A DNA stretch of 64,000 bases from Campylobacter jejuni (GTDB lineage: Bacteria > Campylobacterota > Campylobacteria > Campylobacterales > Campylobacteraceae): contig NZ_LN831025.1 in NCBI RefSeq assembly GCF_001457695.1, positions 1,612,001-1,676,000 on the forward strand. Reading direction: 5' to 3'. Position numbers and translations under genes: made by a program. Of the stretch, positions 19,781-28,336 are shown piece after piece. Position 1 is the stretch's first letter; the number at the start of each line of letters is the position of its first letter. The notes beneath the pieces are model-generated. The model ran no database searches, was not told where the DNA came from, and was given only the letters and a program-made list of their open reading frames with translations.

Positions 19781-21315
19781 TATTTACTCCACTCATAAAC
19801 ATTCCAAGTAAAACCCACTCCGTGATGACCTAAAGTCCTTGTTTTGATACCTTTTAAATCTTTATTATAAACTAAAGCAAAATCAAGATAGGCTAAGAAA
19901 ATAAAAGGAGGATTTTCATACAAAGCATCTATAAAATCTTTATAATATTTTTTTCTCTCTTCTAAATTTGAAGTATTTCTTGCTTTTTGTAAGGCTATAT
20001 CCACTTTTTTATCATGATAATGTCCAAAATTCCAACCCTCATCATTTAAAGCACTATCTTGCGAACTTTCAAATACCCTAAAAGTGTGAAAATCAGGATC
20101 TAAAGGACTTCCCCAGCCTATTAAAAAACTATCTACTTTAGAATAATCAAAACTTCCAGCAGGTTTAGCCACCACCTTGCTTACAACTCCTATTTTTCTA
20201 AATTCGCTTTGCAAAATTCCAGCTAAACTTACCCTTAAAGGATCATTACTCATCGCCCAAATTTCAAATTCTAAAATTTTCCCATCTTTTTCAAAATTTC
20301 CATCTTTATTTTTCTTAAAACCTGCACCTACAAGCAAATCCTCGGCTTTTTTAGGATCATATTTGTAAATTTTAAAATTCTTAGAATTTGCCCAAGAACG
20401 CTCTAAAGGGTGATTGGCTACAAAAGCATAATCATGTAAAAGATTTTTTACTATACTTTCTTTATCAACTGCGTAATTTAAAGCTTGTCTTACTTTCAAA
20501 TCTTTTAAAAATTCATTATCAAAATTAAACATTAAAGCCCGATAATCAGCCGATTTTTCACGTAAAATTCCAAAATTTTCATCATTTTTAAAAATATTTA
20601 GCAAAGAAACATCGATTAAAGCTGCGTCTATCTTGCCATTTTTAAGCTCAGCACTAGCTATAGAAGGATCAAAAATGTGTTTTATAATAAGTCTTGGAGT
20701 TTTTACCTTATCAAGATAAAAATGTTCATTGGCTTTAAATTCAACATATTCACCTTTTTTCCATTTTACAAATTTATAAGGACCTGTACCTATAGGATTT
20801 TGATTAAAAGAACTTGTGTTTAAATTCTCATTTTCAAGTAAATGCTTAGGAAGTATTCCTATGCTTAAAGCATCTAAAAATGCAGGATAAGGTTTAAAGA
20901 GTGTGATTTTTACATGAGAAGGATTTAAAATTTCCACACTTTTAATGTCTTCAAAATTGACATAAACAGAAGAATTGTTTTTAGGATTTTTAAAGGCTTC
21001 TATACTAAATTTCACATCATCAGCACTAAATTTGACTCCATCATGCCATAAAACATCATCTCTTAAAAAAATATCATAAACAAGCCCGTCTTTACTAACA
21101 TCCCAAGACTTAGCCAAATCAGGTTTTAAACTCATATTTTCATCAAAACTCGTAAGCCCTGAAAATACAAGATTAATCACTGCATCATGATCCTCACTAT
21201 AAGCAGGATTTATCCTTGCGATTTCATTTTCAACTGCTATAATAAGTGTATCTTTTGGAATTTTAGCCTCAAGATTGAAAAACAATAAAAATAGTAAAAC
21301 AAACCATCTAAGCAC
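19780..21315 (-). CDS. nikZ: Periplasmic nickel-binding protein NikZ
   Basis: A 511-aa periplasmic solute-binding protein of the SBP_bac_5 family with signal peptide MLRWFVLLFLLFFNLEAK. Family landmarks include GLTSFDENMSLKPDLAKSWD, DGLVYDIFLRDDVLWHDGVK and PIGTGPYKFVKWKKGEYVEF. By sequence it could be called a peptide-binding protein; the C. jejuni orthologue (Cj1584c) has been characterised as NikZ, which binds nickel chelated by small ligands such as histidine. First gene of the operon, with a GAGGAG ribosome site and a TATAAT about 30 bases upstream. Confidence 0.88.
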   Translation of the reverse strand: MLRWFVLLFLLFFNLEAKIPKDTLIIAVENEIARINPAYSEDHDAVINLVFSGLTSFDENMSLKPDLAKSWDVSKDGLVYDIFLRDDVLWHDGVKFSADDVKFSIEAFKNPKNNSSVYVNFEDIKSVEILNPSHVKITLFKPYPAFLDALSIGILPKHLLENENLNTSSFNQNPIGTGPYKFVKWKKGEYVEFKANEHFYLDKVKTPRLIIKHIFDPSIASAELKNGKIDAALIDVSLLNIFKNDENFGILREKSADYRALMFNFDNEFLKDLKVRQALNYAVDKESIVKNLLHDYAFVANHPLERSWANSKNFKIYKYDPKKAEDLLVGAGFKKNKDGNFEKDGKILEFEIWAMSNDPLRVSLAGILQSEFRKIGVVSKVVAKPAGSFDYSKVDSFLIGWGSPLDPDFHTFRVFESSQDSALNDEGWNFGHYHDKKVDIALQKARNTSNLEERKKYYKDFIDALYENPPFIFLAYLDFALVYNKDLKGIKTRTLGHHGVGFTWNVYEWSK

Positions 21316-21345
21316 TTGTAACTCCTCAAATTTAAAATTTTAAAG

Positions 21346-21351
21346 AATTAT
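21346..21351 (-). promoter_or_regulatory. -10 element of the nikZYXWV promoter
   Basis: TATAAT on the minus strand, 31 bases before the nikZ ATG, giving a short leader with a GAGGAG site. It is the only good -10 in the 109-bp gap between nikZ and the upstream dehydrogenase gene. Confidence 0.6.
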
Positions 21352-21388
21352 AAAATAAAAAATAAGAAGCCACAAGCTCTATGGGGGG

Positions 21389-21407
21389 ATAATTTGCTTT
21401 AAATTAT
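21389..21407. promoter_or_regulatory. Inverted repeat upstream of nikZ (possible operator)
   Basis: ATAATTT and AAATTAT flank a 5-base spacer (GCTTT), 38 bases upstream of the nikZ -10. It lies between nikZ and the stop of the upstream gene, so it could be a metal-regulator operator or a weak terminator. A/T-rich symmetric stretches are common here, so confidence is low. Confidence 0.3.
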
Positions 21408-21424
21408 GGAGTTTTATTTATCAA

Positions 21425-24196
21425 TTAAATTGCTTCACTGCATTCATCCAATAAATACGCTATATGCTGCCAAGATATACCCGTAGCATCGCTTAATCCT
21501 ATCTCGCAAGTGCTTGATGTACTAAACCCGCGCTTAATATTTGTTTTGGCATAAAATTTTTTAAAGCCTTTTGTAGCACTAATATTTAATTGAGGCTTGA
21601 AAAAGCCCTTGTATCCAGCAAACCCACAACAATAGGTATCATTATCTATTAATACTTTTCCATTCGTACATAGCTTTGTAAGCTTAATTATATTTTCATT
21701 TAAACCAAGCTTTCTAGCAGCACACATGATATATAATCCTACATTCTCATTGATTTTATCAATGCGTAACTTGGGAGCAATAAATTTTAATAAATACTCG
21801 CTTAAATCATAAATTTCATACTTTGAATGATCACTAATTAACTTAGCACTACAAGCACTATGATCTAACACTATGGGTGAGTCTATATTGCTTAAAAAGT
21901 CATTGATTTTTTGTATATTTTTATCTTGAATATCTTGAAAATTCTCATAAGCCTTACCACAACATAAATCATTGGGTGCATAAATAATGCCTATATTTGC
22001 TTTTTTACACAAGCTTTCAAATACTTCTTGCAAACTTCTTTTATCATGCATTTTTTCATTTGGTTTAAAGCTTTTATTAAGACAGCTTGTAAAATAAACC
22101 ACATTGCAAACTCTTTTATGACTTTTTAGCTCATAATCATTCACCTTAGGCAAATACGCCCTAGTTCTTGGTATAATGCTAAGAAAATTGCTTGCTTTTT
22201 CAAGCTTATTATCAAGACTTAAATTATCAAATTTATTTGCGATACTTAATGAAAATTTAGCAATTTTTAGAGTTTTTTCATGATTTTTATATGCTAGATT
22301 TCCTAAAATTTTAGATATAAATCCTATATTATTTTTTCTATATTTTAATGAAAAATCAGCAAAATTAATCCCCAAAGGACATGAAAAAGAGCACACCCCA
22401 CAAGCAGCACAAGAGCTGTCTACTAAATGATTGTAATATTTTTTAATATCCTTTAATTTTGCTTTTGACTCATCATCATTTAAGCTTTCAAGGCGTTTAA
22501 TCTCTCGTAAGATCGCAATTCTTTGTCTTGGAGTAATTGTATATTCATTTGATGGACAAAATCTTTCGCAAAATCCACATTCCATACAGGTATTTAATTT
22601 CTCATCAATCCAACTGACTTGTTTGATATTTTTCTTATAAATATCTTTATCATCGCTAATGATTACATCGGGATTAAATAAACTATCCTTATCAAAGATA
22701 CTTTTGATTTTTTTATTGATCAAATAAGCTTGCTTACCCCACTCTACCTCCACAAAAGGTGCCACCATACGCCCTGTGCCGTGTTCAGCTTTTATACTTC
22801 CACCATAAGAAGCTACTATATTAGACATTTCTTTAACTAGATTTGAAAAATTATCAAATTCAAGCTTATTGTTTAAATCCGGTGTGATAATAAAATGGAT
22901 ATTGCCTGCTAATGCATGGCCAAAAATGATTCCATTATCACCAAAGCCATATTTATAAAACAATTCTTGAATGCTTTTAATTCCATCGGCTAAATCCTCG
23001 ATATTAAAACACACATCTTCAGTAATTACCGTTGAACCTGCCTTTCTAAGACTAGCTGCTATAGGCAAGAGTGCTTTTCTAATCTTCCACCATAAATCAT
23101 ATTCGGCCTTATTCTTGCTAAAATATGACTTATAAGCCAGTTTGGAAATTTCTTTTATTTTATTTATATTTTCATCAAGCTTAAGCTCATTACTATGCTC
23201 ACTTTGGATCAATACACAAGTATTACCCTCTTTAATATCAGCTAAAATATCTCTTAACTCATCATAATTTGATGCAGCTTTTAAACTTGCATAGTCCATT
23301 ATTTCAGCAGAACTTACAAAATCAACTTTAGCAAATTCTTTTATAGTGTTTGCAGCATTATTGATATTATCAAAAAACAATAAAGCACAGGCCTTAAATT
23401 CCAAATCATCCAAAACAGCAAGCTTAACTTCGCTTACAAATCCCAAAGTTCCTTCAGAGCCAATAAGCAAGTGTGCTAAAATATCTATTTCATCATCATA
23501 ATCAACAAAGGCATTAAGGCTATAACCTGTGGTGTTTTTGATTTTAAATTTTTTGATTATTAAATCTTTTAATTCTTTATTGGCATTAATCTCTTCTTTG
23601 ATCTCTCTAAGTTCATTAATTAATTTTTTATTTTCATCTTTAAATCGAGCCACGCTTAAAGCATCGCTGGTATCAAGCATACTACCATTTGCCAAAATCA
23701 CCCTAATACTTCTTAAGGTTTTATAGCTATTATCCTTAGTTCCACAGCACATTCCGCTTGAATTGTTATTTATAATCCCTCCAATTAAAGCTGAATTTAT
23801 AGTAGCTGGATCAGGTCCTATTTTTTTCTTCAAAAAAGCAAGACTTTCATTAGCATGAATGCCTACTACACCGCATCCTAAAGTAATTTCGTTAGCGTCT
23901 TTGTTAATTTTTATTTTTTTAAAGGCAAATTTAATCACTACAAGTACTCCATCACAAGAGCTTTGTCCACTTAAACTTGTACCTGCTGCTCTAAATGTTA
24001 TAGGAGTTTTATAAGTATTTGCTAATTGAATAATTTGCTTAATTTCATCTTCATTTTTAGCAATAATCACTATTTTTGGAATATAAAAATAACACGACGC
24101 ATCAATGCCATAAGCATAGCATCTAGCATAATCATTAAAAATTCTATCCTTAAAAATATACTTAGCCTCATTATAAAAAGCTTTAAAATTTGCCAT
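21425..24196 (-). CDS. FAD / iron-sulphur lactate dehydrogenase (Cj1585c-type)
   Basis: A 923-aa fusion oxidoreductase. The N-terminal half is a VAO-type FAD domain (ITFRAAGTSLSGQSSCDGV; DPATINSALIGGIINNNSSG) plus the FAD-oxidase C domain with the HALAGNIHFIITPD region and KAEHGTGRMVAPFVE. Two ferredoxin motifs follow (CMECGFCERFCPSN near residue 535; CAACGVCSFSCPLG near 598). The C-terminal part has CCG-type cysteine motifs (DLCCGKAYENF; YCCGFAGYKGF). The orthologue has been reported as a membrane-associated L-lactate dehydrogenase feeding the respiratory chain, although it resembles D-lactate (Dld) enzymes. Monocistronic; its promoter is divergent from cgb. Some C. jejuni strains carry other genes at this locus. 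Confidence 0.88.
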   Translation of the reverse strand: MANFKAFYNEAKYIFKDRIFNDYARCYAYGIDASCYFYIPKIVIIAKNEDEIKQIIQLANTYKTPITFRAAGTSLSGQSSCDGVLVVIKFAFKKIKINKDANEITLGCGVVGIHANESLAFLKKKIGPDPATINSALIGGIINNNSSGMCCGTKDNSYKTLRSIRVILANGSMLDTSDALSVARFKDENKKLINELREIKEEINANKELKDLIIKKFKIKNTTGYSLNAFVDYDDEIDILAHLLIGSEGTLGFVSEVKLAVLDDLEFKACALLFFDNINNAANTIKEFAKVDFVSSAEIMDYASLKAASNYDELRDILADIKEGNTCVLIQSEHSNELKLDENINKIKEISKLAYKSYFSKNKAEYDLWWKIRKALLPIAASLRKAGSTVITEDVCFNIEDLADGIKSIQELFYKYGFGDNGIIFGHALAGNIHFIITPDLNNKLEFDNFSNLVKEMSNIVASYGGSIKAEHGTGRMVAPFVEVEWGKQAYLINKKIKSIFDKDSLFNPDVIISDDKDIYKKNIKQVSWIDEKLNTCMECGFCERFCPSNEYTITPRQRIAILREIKRLESLNDDESKAKLKDIKKYYNHLVDSSCAACGVCSFSCPLGINFADFSLKYRKNNIGFISKILGNLAYKNHEKTLKIAKFSLSIANKFDNLSLDNKLEKASNFLSIIPRTRAYLPKVNDYELKSHKRVCNVVYFTSCLNKSFKPNEKMHDKRSLQEVFESLCKKANIGIIYAPNDLCCGKAYENFQDIQDKNIQKINDFLSNIDSPIVLDHSACSAKLISDHSKYEIYDLSEYLLKFIAPKLRIDKINENVGLYIMCAARKLGLNENIIKLTKLCTNGKVLIDNDTYCCGFAGYKGFFKPQLNISATKGFKKFYAKTNIKRGFSTSSTCEIGLSDATGISWQHIAYLLDECSEAI

Positions 24197-24221
24197 AGTC
24201 CCTCTTTTTAATTTATTATCA

Positions 24222-24227
24222 ATTATA
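24222..24227 (-). promoter_or_regulatory. -10 element upstream of the lactate dehydrogenase gene
   Basis: TATAAT on the minus strand, 26 bases before the ATG at 24196, with an AGAGGG ribosome site between them. It is in the divergent region shared with cgb. Confidence 0.55.
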
Positions 24228-24277
24228 TAATTTAATAATTTAAAGATAATTTTAAATTTATATTTTTGAGCATAATT

Positions 24278-24291
24278 TTAACACAAGTCAA
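24278..24291. promoter_or_regulatory. NssR-like operator upstream of cgb
   Basis: TTAACACAAGTCAA fits the palindrome TTAAC-N4-GTTAA recognised by NssR, the Crp-Fnr-family regulator that turns on cgb and other genes under nitrosative stress, with one mismatch in the right half. It ends about 20 bases upstream of the cgb -10 (TATAAAAT at 24312), which suits an activator site. Confidence 0.75.
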
Positions 24292-24348
24292 TTTTTTTCT
24301 CCTTTTTAAGATATAAAATATCTCTTTTACAACAAAAAAGGAGAAACT

Positions 24349-24771
24349 ATGACAAAAGAACAAATTCAAATCATCAAAGATTGTGTGCCTATTTTGCAAA
24401 AAAATGGAGAGGATTTAACCAATGAGTTTTATAAAATAATGTTTAATGATTATCCTGAGGTAAAACCTATGTTTAATATGGAAAAACAAATTTCAGGAGA
24501 ACAACCAAAAGCTTTAGCGATGGCGATTTTAATGGCAGCCAAAAATATAGAAAATTTGGAAAATATGAGAAGCTTTGTTGATAAAGTTGCCATAACTCAT
24601 GTTAATTTAGGAGTTAAAGAAGAGCATTATCCTATAGTTGGAGCTTGCCTTTTAAAGGCTATTAAAAATCTTTTAAATCCTGATGAAGCCACTCTTAAAG
24701 CTTGGGAAGTTGCTTATGGAAAAATTGCTAAATTTTATATCGATATAGAAAAAAAGCTCTATGATAAATAA
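24349..24771 (+). CDS. cgb: Single-domain haemoglobin Cgb
   Basis: A 140-aa globin with no reductase domain. Family features: TKEQIQIIKDCVPILQKNG at the start, MFNMEKQISGEQPKALAMAI in the E-helix region, and the proximal histidine in ITHVNLGVKEEHYPIVG. Cgb turns nitric oxide into nitrate and protects against NO and nitrosating agents. It has an AAAAAGGAG ribosome site and an upstream NssR-like box, so NO-responsive induction is expected. A hairpin follows directly. Confidence 0.95.
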   Translation: MTKEQIQIIKDCVPILQKNGEDLTNEFYKIMFNDYPEVKPMFNMEKQISGEQPKALAMAILMAAKNIENLENMRSFVDKVAITHVNLGVKEEHYPIVGACLLKAIKNLLNPDEATLKAWEVAYGKIAKFYIDIEKKLYDK

Positions 24772-24774
24772 TAT

Positions 24775-24791
24775 AAGCCCATTTTGGGCTT
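24775..24791. terminator. Hairpin between cgb and the ABC exporter gene
   Basis: AAGCCC and GGGCTT flank an ATTTT loop in the 19-bp gap between two convergent genes. The last base overlaps the stop codon of the minus-strand gene. It probably serves both genes. Confidence 0.65.
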
Positions 24792-26422
24792 TAATCAAAT
24801 TTTTCTACTAAATTTTTAGCTAATTCCTTTATATTCTCACCCTTTAATTCGCTGATTTCACCATTTTGAGCCAAGAAAATTCTATCAGCACTATCAAAAT
24901 ATACATCATCATGTGTGATAGCAAAGATTGTTTTACCTTGCTCTTTTAGCAAAGGTAAAAGTTTTTTATAAAAAAATCTTCTAAAAACAGGATCTTGATC
25001 AGCCGCCCATTCATCAAGCACTAAAATATCCCTTTCTTCAAGCAAGGCTATAAGCATAGCTAAACGCTTTTTTTGCCCTGTAGAAAGTTTGGTTAAGGTC
25101 AGTTCATTATCTTTGACACTTGTTTTATTTTTAAGTTCTAAAAACTCCAACCAAAAAGCAATTTTTTCTTCGCTTGCAAAATTTTCTTTATTTAAGGTTT
25201 TAGTAAAAAGATGAAAATCGCTAAAAACAGCAGAAATAAGAGATCTATACTCATCTAAATTTTTATCATCTATAAGCGTATCATCAACATAAATTCCGCC
25301 TTTGCTTGGCTTAAAAAGTCCTGTCAAAAGCATACAAAAAGTGGATTTACCACTTCCATTTTTACCTATTAAAAATACCAATTCACCTTTTTTAAGTTCT
25401 ATATTTACAGGATTTAAGTGAAAATTTTCTTCATAAGCAAATTGAGTATTTCTAAAAGAAATTTTTTTCCATTCGCTAATATAATGTGTTTTTTTAAAAC
25501 CTTCTATATAATCATCTAATTCCAATTTTGCGATCTTATCCAAAGCAATTTTTGCCAAAAGCAAAGTAGGAAAAGATCCTATCATAGATACTAAAGGGGT
25601 TCGTAAAAACAAAATAGAAAGAGCTATAGTTGTAGCATCTGCAACACTTGCCCATTCAAATTTTAAAGCTAAGTAAAACTCTACACCCACTAAAGCCAAA
25701 AGAGTTACATTTGTCCAGTTGTTTGAGAGATTGTTAAAAAGATTGCCTAAAGTACTATTTTTCTTTTTCAATCTTGCATTATTTTCAAATTCATCTTCAT
25801 AGTAAAGTTTGGCTCTATCACGATTGATCAAAAGTTCTTTATGTCCATCTAGTATATTTTGGTAATTATTTTGCAAAGCATCATCATTTTCCCTTGCCTT
25901 TCTAAAATACTGATATACTTTCATCATCAAAAAATTATTAGTAATAAAAATAACCATAATCCATACCACACACAAAGCAAAAATTTGTGGTGAAAGATAA
26001 CATAAATAAACACTAGTGCATAAAATCAATATACTTGATTGTAAAAAATCAGGCAATCTTAAAAGCCCAAAAGATATATTTCTCACATCACTTCCTAAAG
26101 AAGCTAAAATTCTAGCCTTACCTACTTTAGCCACTCTTAACAAAGGGGTATCTAATATCTGCTTTACTACACGCCTTTGCATTTTAAAAATAAAATTTTG
26201 TCCAAAAATACTAAGTCCAAGTTCAACTATGGTAGAACTTATAAAAAATATCAAAAGCAAAACAATAAAATAAAAAATAGGAATGTTTTGTGCATTTTTA
26301 AGCAAATAATCATTGATAAAAACAAGAGTTAAAACTCCAACAGCACTTGTAATAAAAGAAAAAAGCAAAAAAGAAATCAACTTTAATTTATTTTGTTTAA
26401 GTAATTCCATAATAAAAGGCAT
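24791..26422 (-). CDS. SyrD/PvdE-type ABC exporter (membrane domain fused to ATPase)
   Basis: A 543-aa half-transporter: six hydrophobic segments (residues about 1-290) fused to an ABC ATPase. Seen: Walker A LIGKNGSGKST, a variant signature KLSTGQKKRLAML (LSTGQ) and Walker B ILVLDEWAADQDP, with the following FRRFFYKKLLP typical of the cyclic-peptide/siderophore exporter subfamily (SyrD, PvdE, YojI). Works as a homodimer in the inner membrane. Substrate unknown; no peptide biosynthesis gene lies nearby. Matches Cj1587c. It has its own promoter (TATAAT at 26448-26453). Confidence 0.88.
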   Translation of the reverse strand: MPFIMELLKQNKLKLISFLLFSFITSAVGVLTLVFINDYLLKNAQNIPIFYFIVLLLIFFISSTIVELGLSIFGQNFIFKMQRRVVKQILDTPLLRVAKVGKARILASLGSDVRNISFGLLRLPDFLQSSILILCTSVYLCYLSPQIFALCVVWIMVIFITNNFLMMKVYQYFRKARENDDALQNNYQNILDGHKELLINRDRAKLYYEDEFENNARLKKKNSTLGNLFNNLSNNWTNVTLLALVGVEFYLALKFEWASVADATTIALSILFLRTPLVSMIGSFPTLLLAKIALDKIAKLELDDYIEGFKKTHYISEWKKISFRNTQFAYEENFHLNPVNIELKKGELVFLIGKNGSGKSTFCMLLTGLFKPSKGGIYVDDTLIDDKNLDEYRSLISAVFSDFHLFTKTLNKENFASEEKIAFWLEFLELKNKTSVKDNELTLTKLSTGQKKRLAMLIALLEERDILVLDEWAADQDPVFRRFFYKKLLPLLKEQGKTIFAITHDDVYFDSADRIFLAQNGEISELKGENIKELAKNLVEKFD

Positions 26423-26447
26423 TTATAAACTCCAAAATATAATTTTA

Positions 26448-26453
26448 ATTATA
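26448..26453 (-). promoter_or_regulatory. -10 element of the ABC exporter gene
   Basis: TATAAT on the minus strand, 26 bases before the ATG at 26422, with TGGAG as the ribosome site between. It lies in the 49-bp gap after the stop of the MFS gene. Confidence 0.5.
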
Positions 26454-26471
26454 ACATTTTAAGAGTGATTA

Positions 26472-27767
26472 TCAAAATTTTATTTTATCTTTTACTATAA
26501 AAACAGCACAAATAGCCAATAACGCTAAAAAAATCATATATATACTCATACCATATAAAAATGGATTTTCATTTTTACTCGCGAGTGTATTAAGCCAAAA
26601 AACGAGTTGCGGAGTAATACCGCCTGAAATTGCATAAGCAATATTATAAGAAAAAGAAATTCCTGAAAATCTTATTTTAGCTCTAAAAACTTCACTCATT
26701 AAAATAGGTGCAAACACATTAATTCCACCTAAAAAACAAACAATCGAATACAAAATACACACCAAAACCAAATTTTTAAGCTCATATAAAGCATAAAAAT
26801 ATAAAAAAGAAAAAAATACAAAAGTTAAAGAAAAGAAAATGCAAATTTTAAATAAACCAAATTTATCTACAAGATAACCCATAAAAGCCCCGCCTAAAGC
26901 TATTCCCAAAATTCCTAATATCTGTAAATAACTTCCTTCAACCCCACTTAAATTTAAAATACTAGGCATAAATTTAGGCATTAATAAAACAAGCACAATA
27001 ACACAACCTGTTAAAACCCAAGTCATCATCATTGATGAAAATAATTTTTTTACAATATCCTTTTCTTTAAATAAATCTTTAAGCGGAAAAGAACTAAGCG
27101 ATGATTCTTTTTTCATTTGTTTAAAAACAGGAGTTTCTTGCAAAAATCTACGCAAATAAATAGAAATAATCCCAAAAATTCCACCTACAAAAAAAGCAAT
27201 ACGCCATGCATAAGTAGCAATTTCTTCTATACTAAAAAAAGCATTAATGATTAAAAATACTATACTTCCCAACAAAATTCCTAAAGCCATAGCTGAATTT
27301 AAACAGCTTAAAAAGAAAGCTTTTTGTTTTTCTTGACAATGTTCTCTTACAAAAACCCAAGCTCCAGGCAATTCTCCACCTATAGCTATGCCTTGAAAAA
27401 TTCTTATAAGTATCAATAAAACAGGAGCTAAAAACCCAAGAGTTTCATAACCTGGAATAAAAGCTAAGACAAAGGTGGGAAGAACCATTAGTAAAATACT
27501 TAGCATAAACATATTTTTACGCCCAAATTTATCTCCAAAATGTGCCATAACTATACCACCTAAAGGACGTGCTAAATATCCAGCTGCAAATGCTCCATAA
27601 GTATTTAATAAAGCCCAAAATTCACCCATATCTTTAGGAAAAAATACATTGGCTATATATTCAGCAAAAAAGACAAAAATAATAAAATCATAAAATTCTA
27701 AAGTTCCTCCTAGTGAAGAAAGTCCTAAGATCTTAATTTCCTTTGTTCCAAATTTTGATTTTCTCAT
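26472..27767 (-). CDS. MFS transporter, metabolite:H+ symporter family (Cj1588c-type)
   Basis: A 431-aa, twelve-helix transporter of the MHS family (relatives: KgtP, ProP, ShiA). Seen: the family start GLSSLGGTLEFYDFIIFVFF, the loop motif FGDKFGRKNMFML, and IRIFQGIAIGGELPGAWVFV. Substrate not predictable; dicarboxylates, osmolytes and aromatic acids are all used in this family. It is a distant paralogue of kgtP at 59736. The start at 27767 has an AAGG site. Its first 23 codons lie inside an 86-bp stretch repeated exactly at 32307, at the far end of the insertion. Confidence 0.88.
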   Translation of the reverse strand: MRKSKFGTKEIKILGLSSLGGTLEFYDFIIFVFFAEYIANVFFPKDMGEFWALLNTYGAFAAGYLARPLGGIVMAHFGDKFGRKNMFMLSILLMVLPTFVLAFIPGYETLGFLAPVLLILIRIFQGIAIGGELPGAWVFVREHCQEKQKAFFLSCLNSAMALGILLGSIVFLIINAFFSIEEIATYAWRIAFFVGGIFGIISIYLRRFLQETPVFKQMKKESSLSSFPLKDLFKEKDIVKKLFSSMMMTWVLTGCVIVLVLLMPKFMPSILNLSGVEGSYLQILGILGIALGGAFMGYLVDKFGLFKICIFFSLTFVFFSFLYFYALYELKNLVLVCILYSIVCFLGGINVFAPILMSEVFRAKIRFSGISFSYNIAYAISGGITPQLVFWLNTLASKNENPFLYGMSIYMIFLALLAICAVFIVKDKIKF

Positions 27768-27784
27768 TGATTAATTACCTTAAA
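27699..27784 (+). repeat. Left copy of the 86-bp direct repeat bounding the insertion
   Basis: Identical, base for base, to 32307-32392. It covers the first codons of the MFS gene, its start codon and its ribosome site. A further 21 bp (27668-27688) matches 32286-32306; the left copy has 10 extra bases (27689-27698) between these two blocks. This copy is the functional one because the complete MFS gene runs through it. Confidence 0.95.
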
Positions 27785-27801
27785 GAATTTTAAAAATAAC
27801 C

Positions 27802-27807
27802 ATTATA
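27802..27807 (-). promoter_or_regulatory. -10 element of the MFS gene
   Basis: TATAAT on the minus strand (within TAGTATAATGG), 35 bases before the ATG at 27767. A related ATTATACTA string recurs at 32412-32420 beyond the second repeat copy, which suggests the promoter region was once part of the duplicated block and has since diverged. Confidence 0.5.
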
Positions 27808-28234
27808 CTACAAATATTTATAAAGAAAACAATCATTTTCAATTTAATTTAACCCACTTTGATGATAAAAATCATAAAACATAGCTTAAGTAAAAATTTT
27901 TAATAATTTTTCAAAAACGACACAAGCTGTCATATAAATACTTTATACTTTTTTGAAATTAAAACTAAGGAGGAAATACATACTCAAAATTTAAAAGCTT
28001 TAAATGCTTTTTATAAGATAAGAAAAATTGTATTTCTATCTAGAGTAAAATATTATCATAGGAATTTTGCGACTTATCATTAACACAGTTTTGTTGACTT
28101 ATAAAATAGGTTTTGTTTAGATTTGTATTTTAGGGGGCAATTTTAGATTTAAACGAGAGTTATCATATAGTAGCACTTATATACTTTTTATAGTGCTTAA
28201 TTTATTATTGATTTATAAATTATAAGGAGAAAAA
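27808..28234. other. Non-coding A/T-rich stretch at the start of the insertion
   Basis: No gene of normal size is visible. Around 27966 there is a strong AAGGAGGAAAT ribosome-like site followed not by ATG but by ATACAT and 34 open codons ending at the TAA before 28084; this may be a small gene whose ATG has become ATA. A hairpin-forming stretch lies at 28172-28197. The rest is A/T-rich with no repeat or site I can support. Confidence 0.5.
28172..28197. other. Hairpin with an embedded -10-like element
   Basis: AGCACT and AGTGCT form the base of a stem that continues with A/T pairs (one unpaired T) around a T-rich loop. TATACT at 28180-28185 lies inside it and could be the -10 for the short ORF at 28235. 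It may be either a terminator-like fold or an operator over a promoter. Confidence 0.35.
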
Positions 28235-28300
28235 ATGAAGAAATTAGCTTTTTTAAGCCAGAAATTTTGCACTATGTTATTAAGTTTTATTTTATCTTAA
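28235..28300 (+). CDS. Very short ORF, signal-like hydrophobic peptide
   Basis: Twenty-one residues, MKKLAFLSQKFCTMLLSFIL then S and a TAA stop, behind a good ATAAGGAGAAAAA ribosome site. The peptide is a basic start followed by a hydrophobic run, so it could be a small membrane peptide, a leader peptide, or the surviving signal peptide of a lost secreted protein. No homologue recognised. Confidence 0.35.
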   Translation: MKKLAFLSQKFCTMLLSFILS

Positions 28301-28336
28301 CTAAAGTTCTAAATAATATGAAGCAAAGGAGCTTTA

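Noticed and set aside
16690-21315. The nik cluster as an oligopeptide importer
   Set aside because: Domain families alone allow this reading, but the C. jejuni orthologous cluster has been characterised as a nickel importer, so the nickel call is preferred.
21383-21388. G6 run as a phase-variable tract
   Set aside because: C. jejuni phase variation normally uses runs of eight or more G/C bases, and this run is upstream of a coding region rather than inside it. No longer homopolymer G/C run was noticed in the window.
26472-27767. MFS gene disrupted by the neighbouring insertion
   Set aside because: The gene is complete with its own -10 and ribosome site; only a second, partial copy of its first codons exists at 32307.
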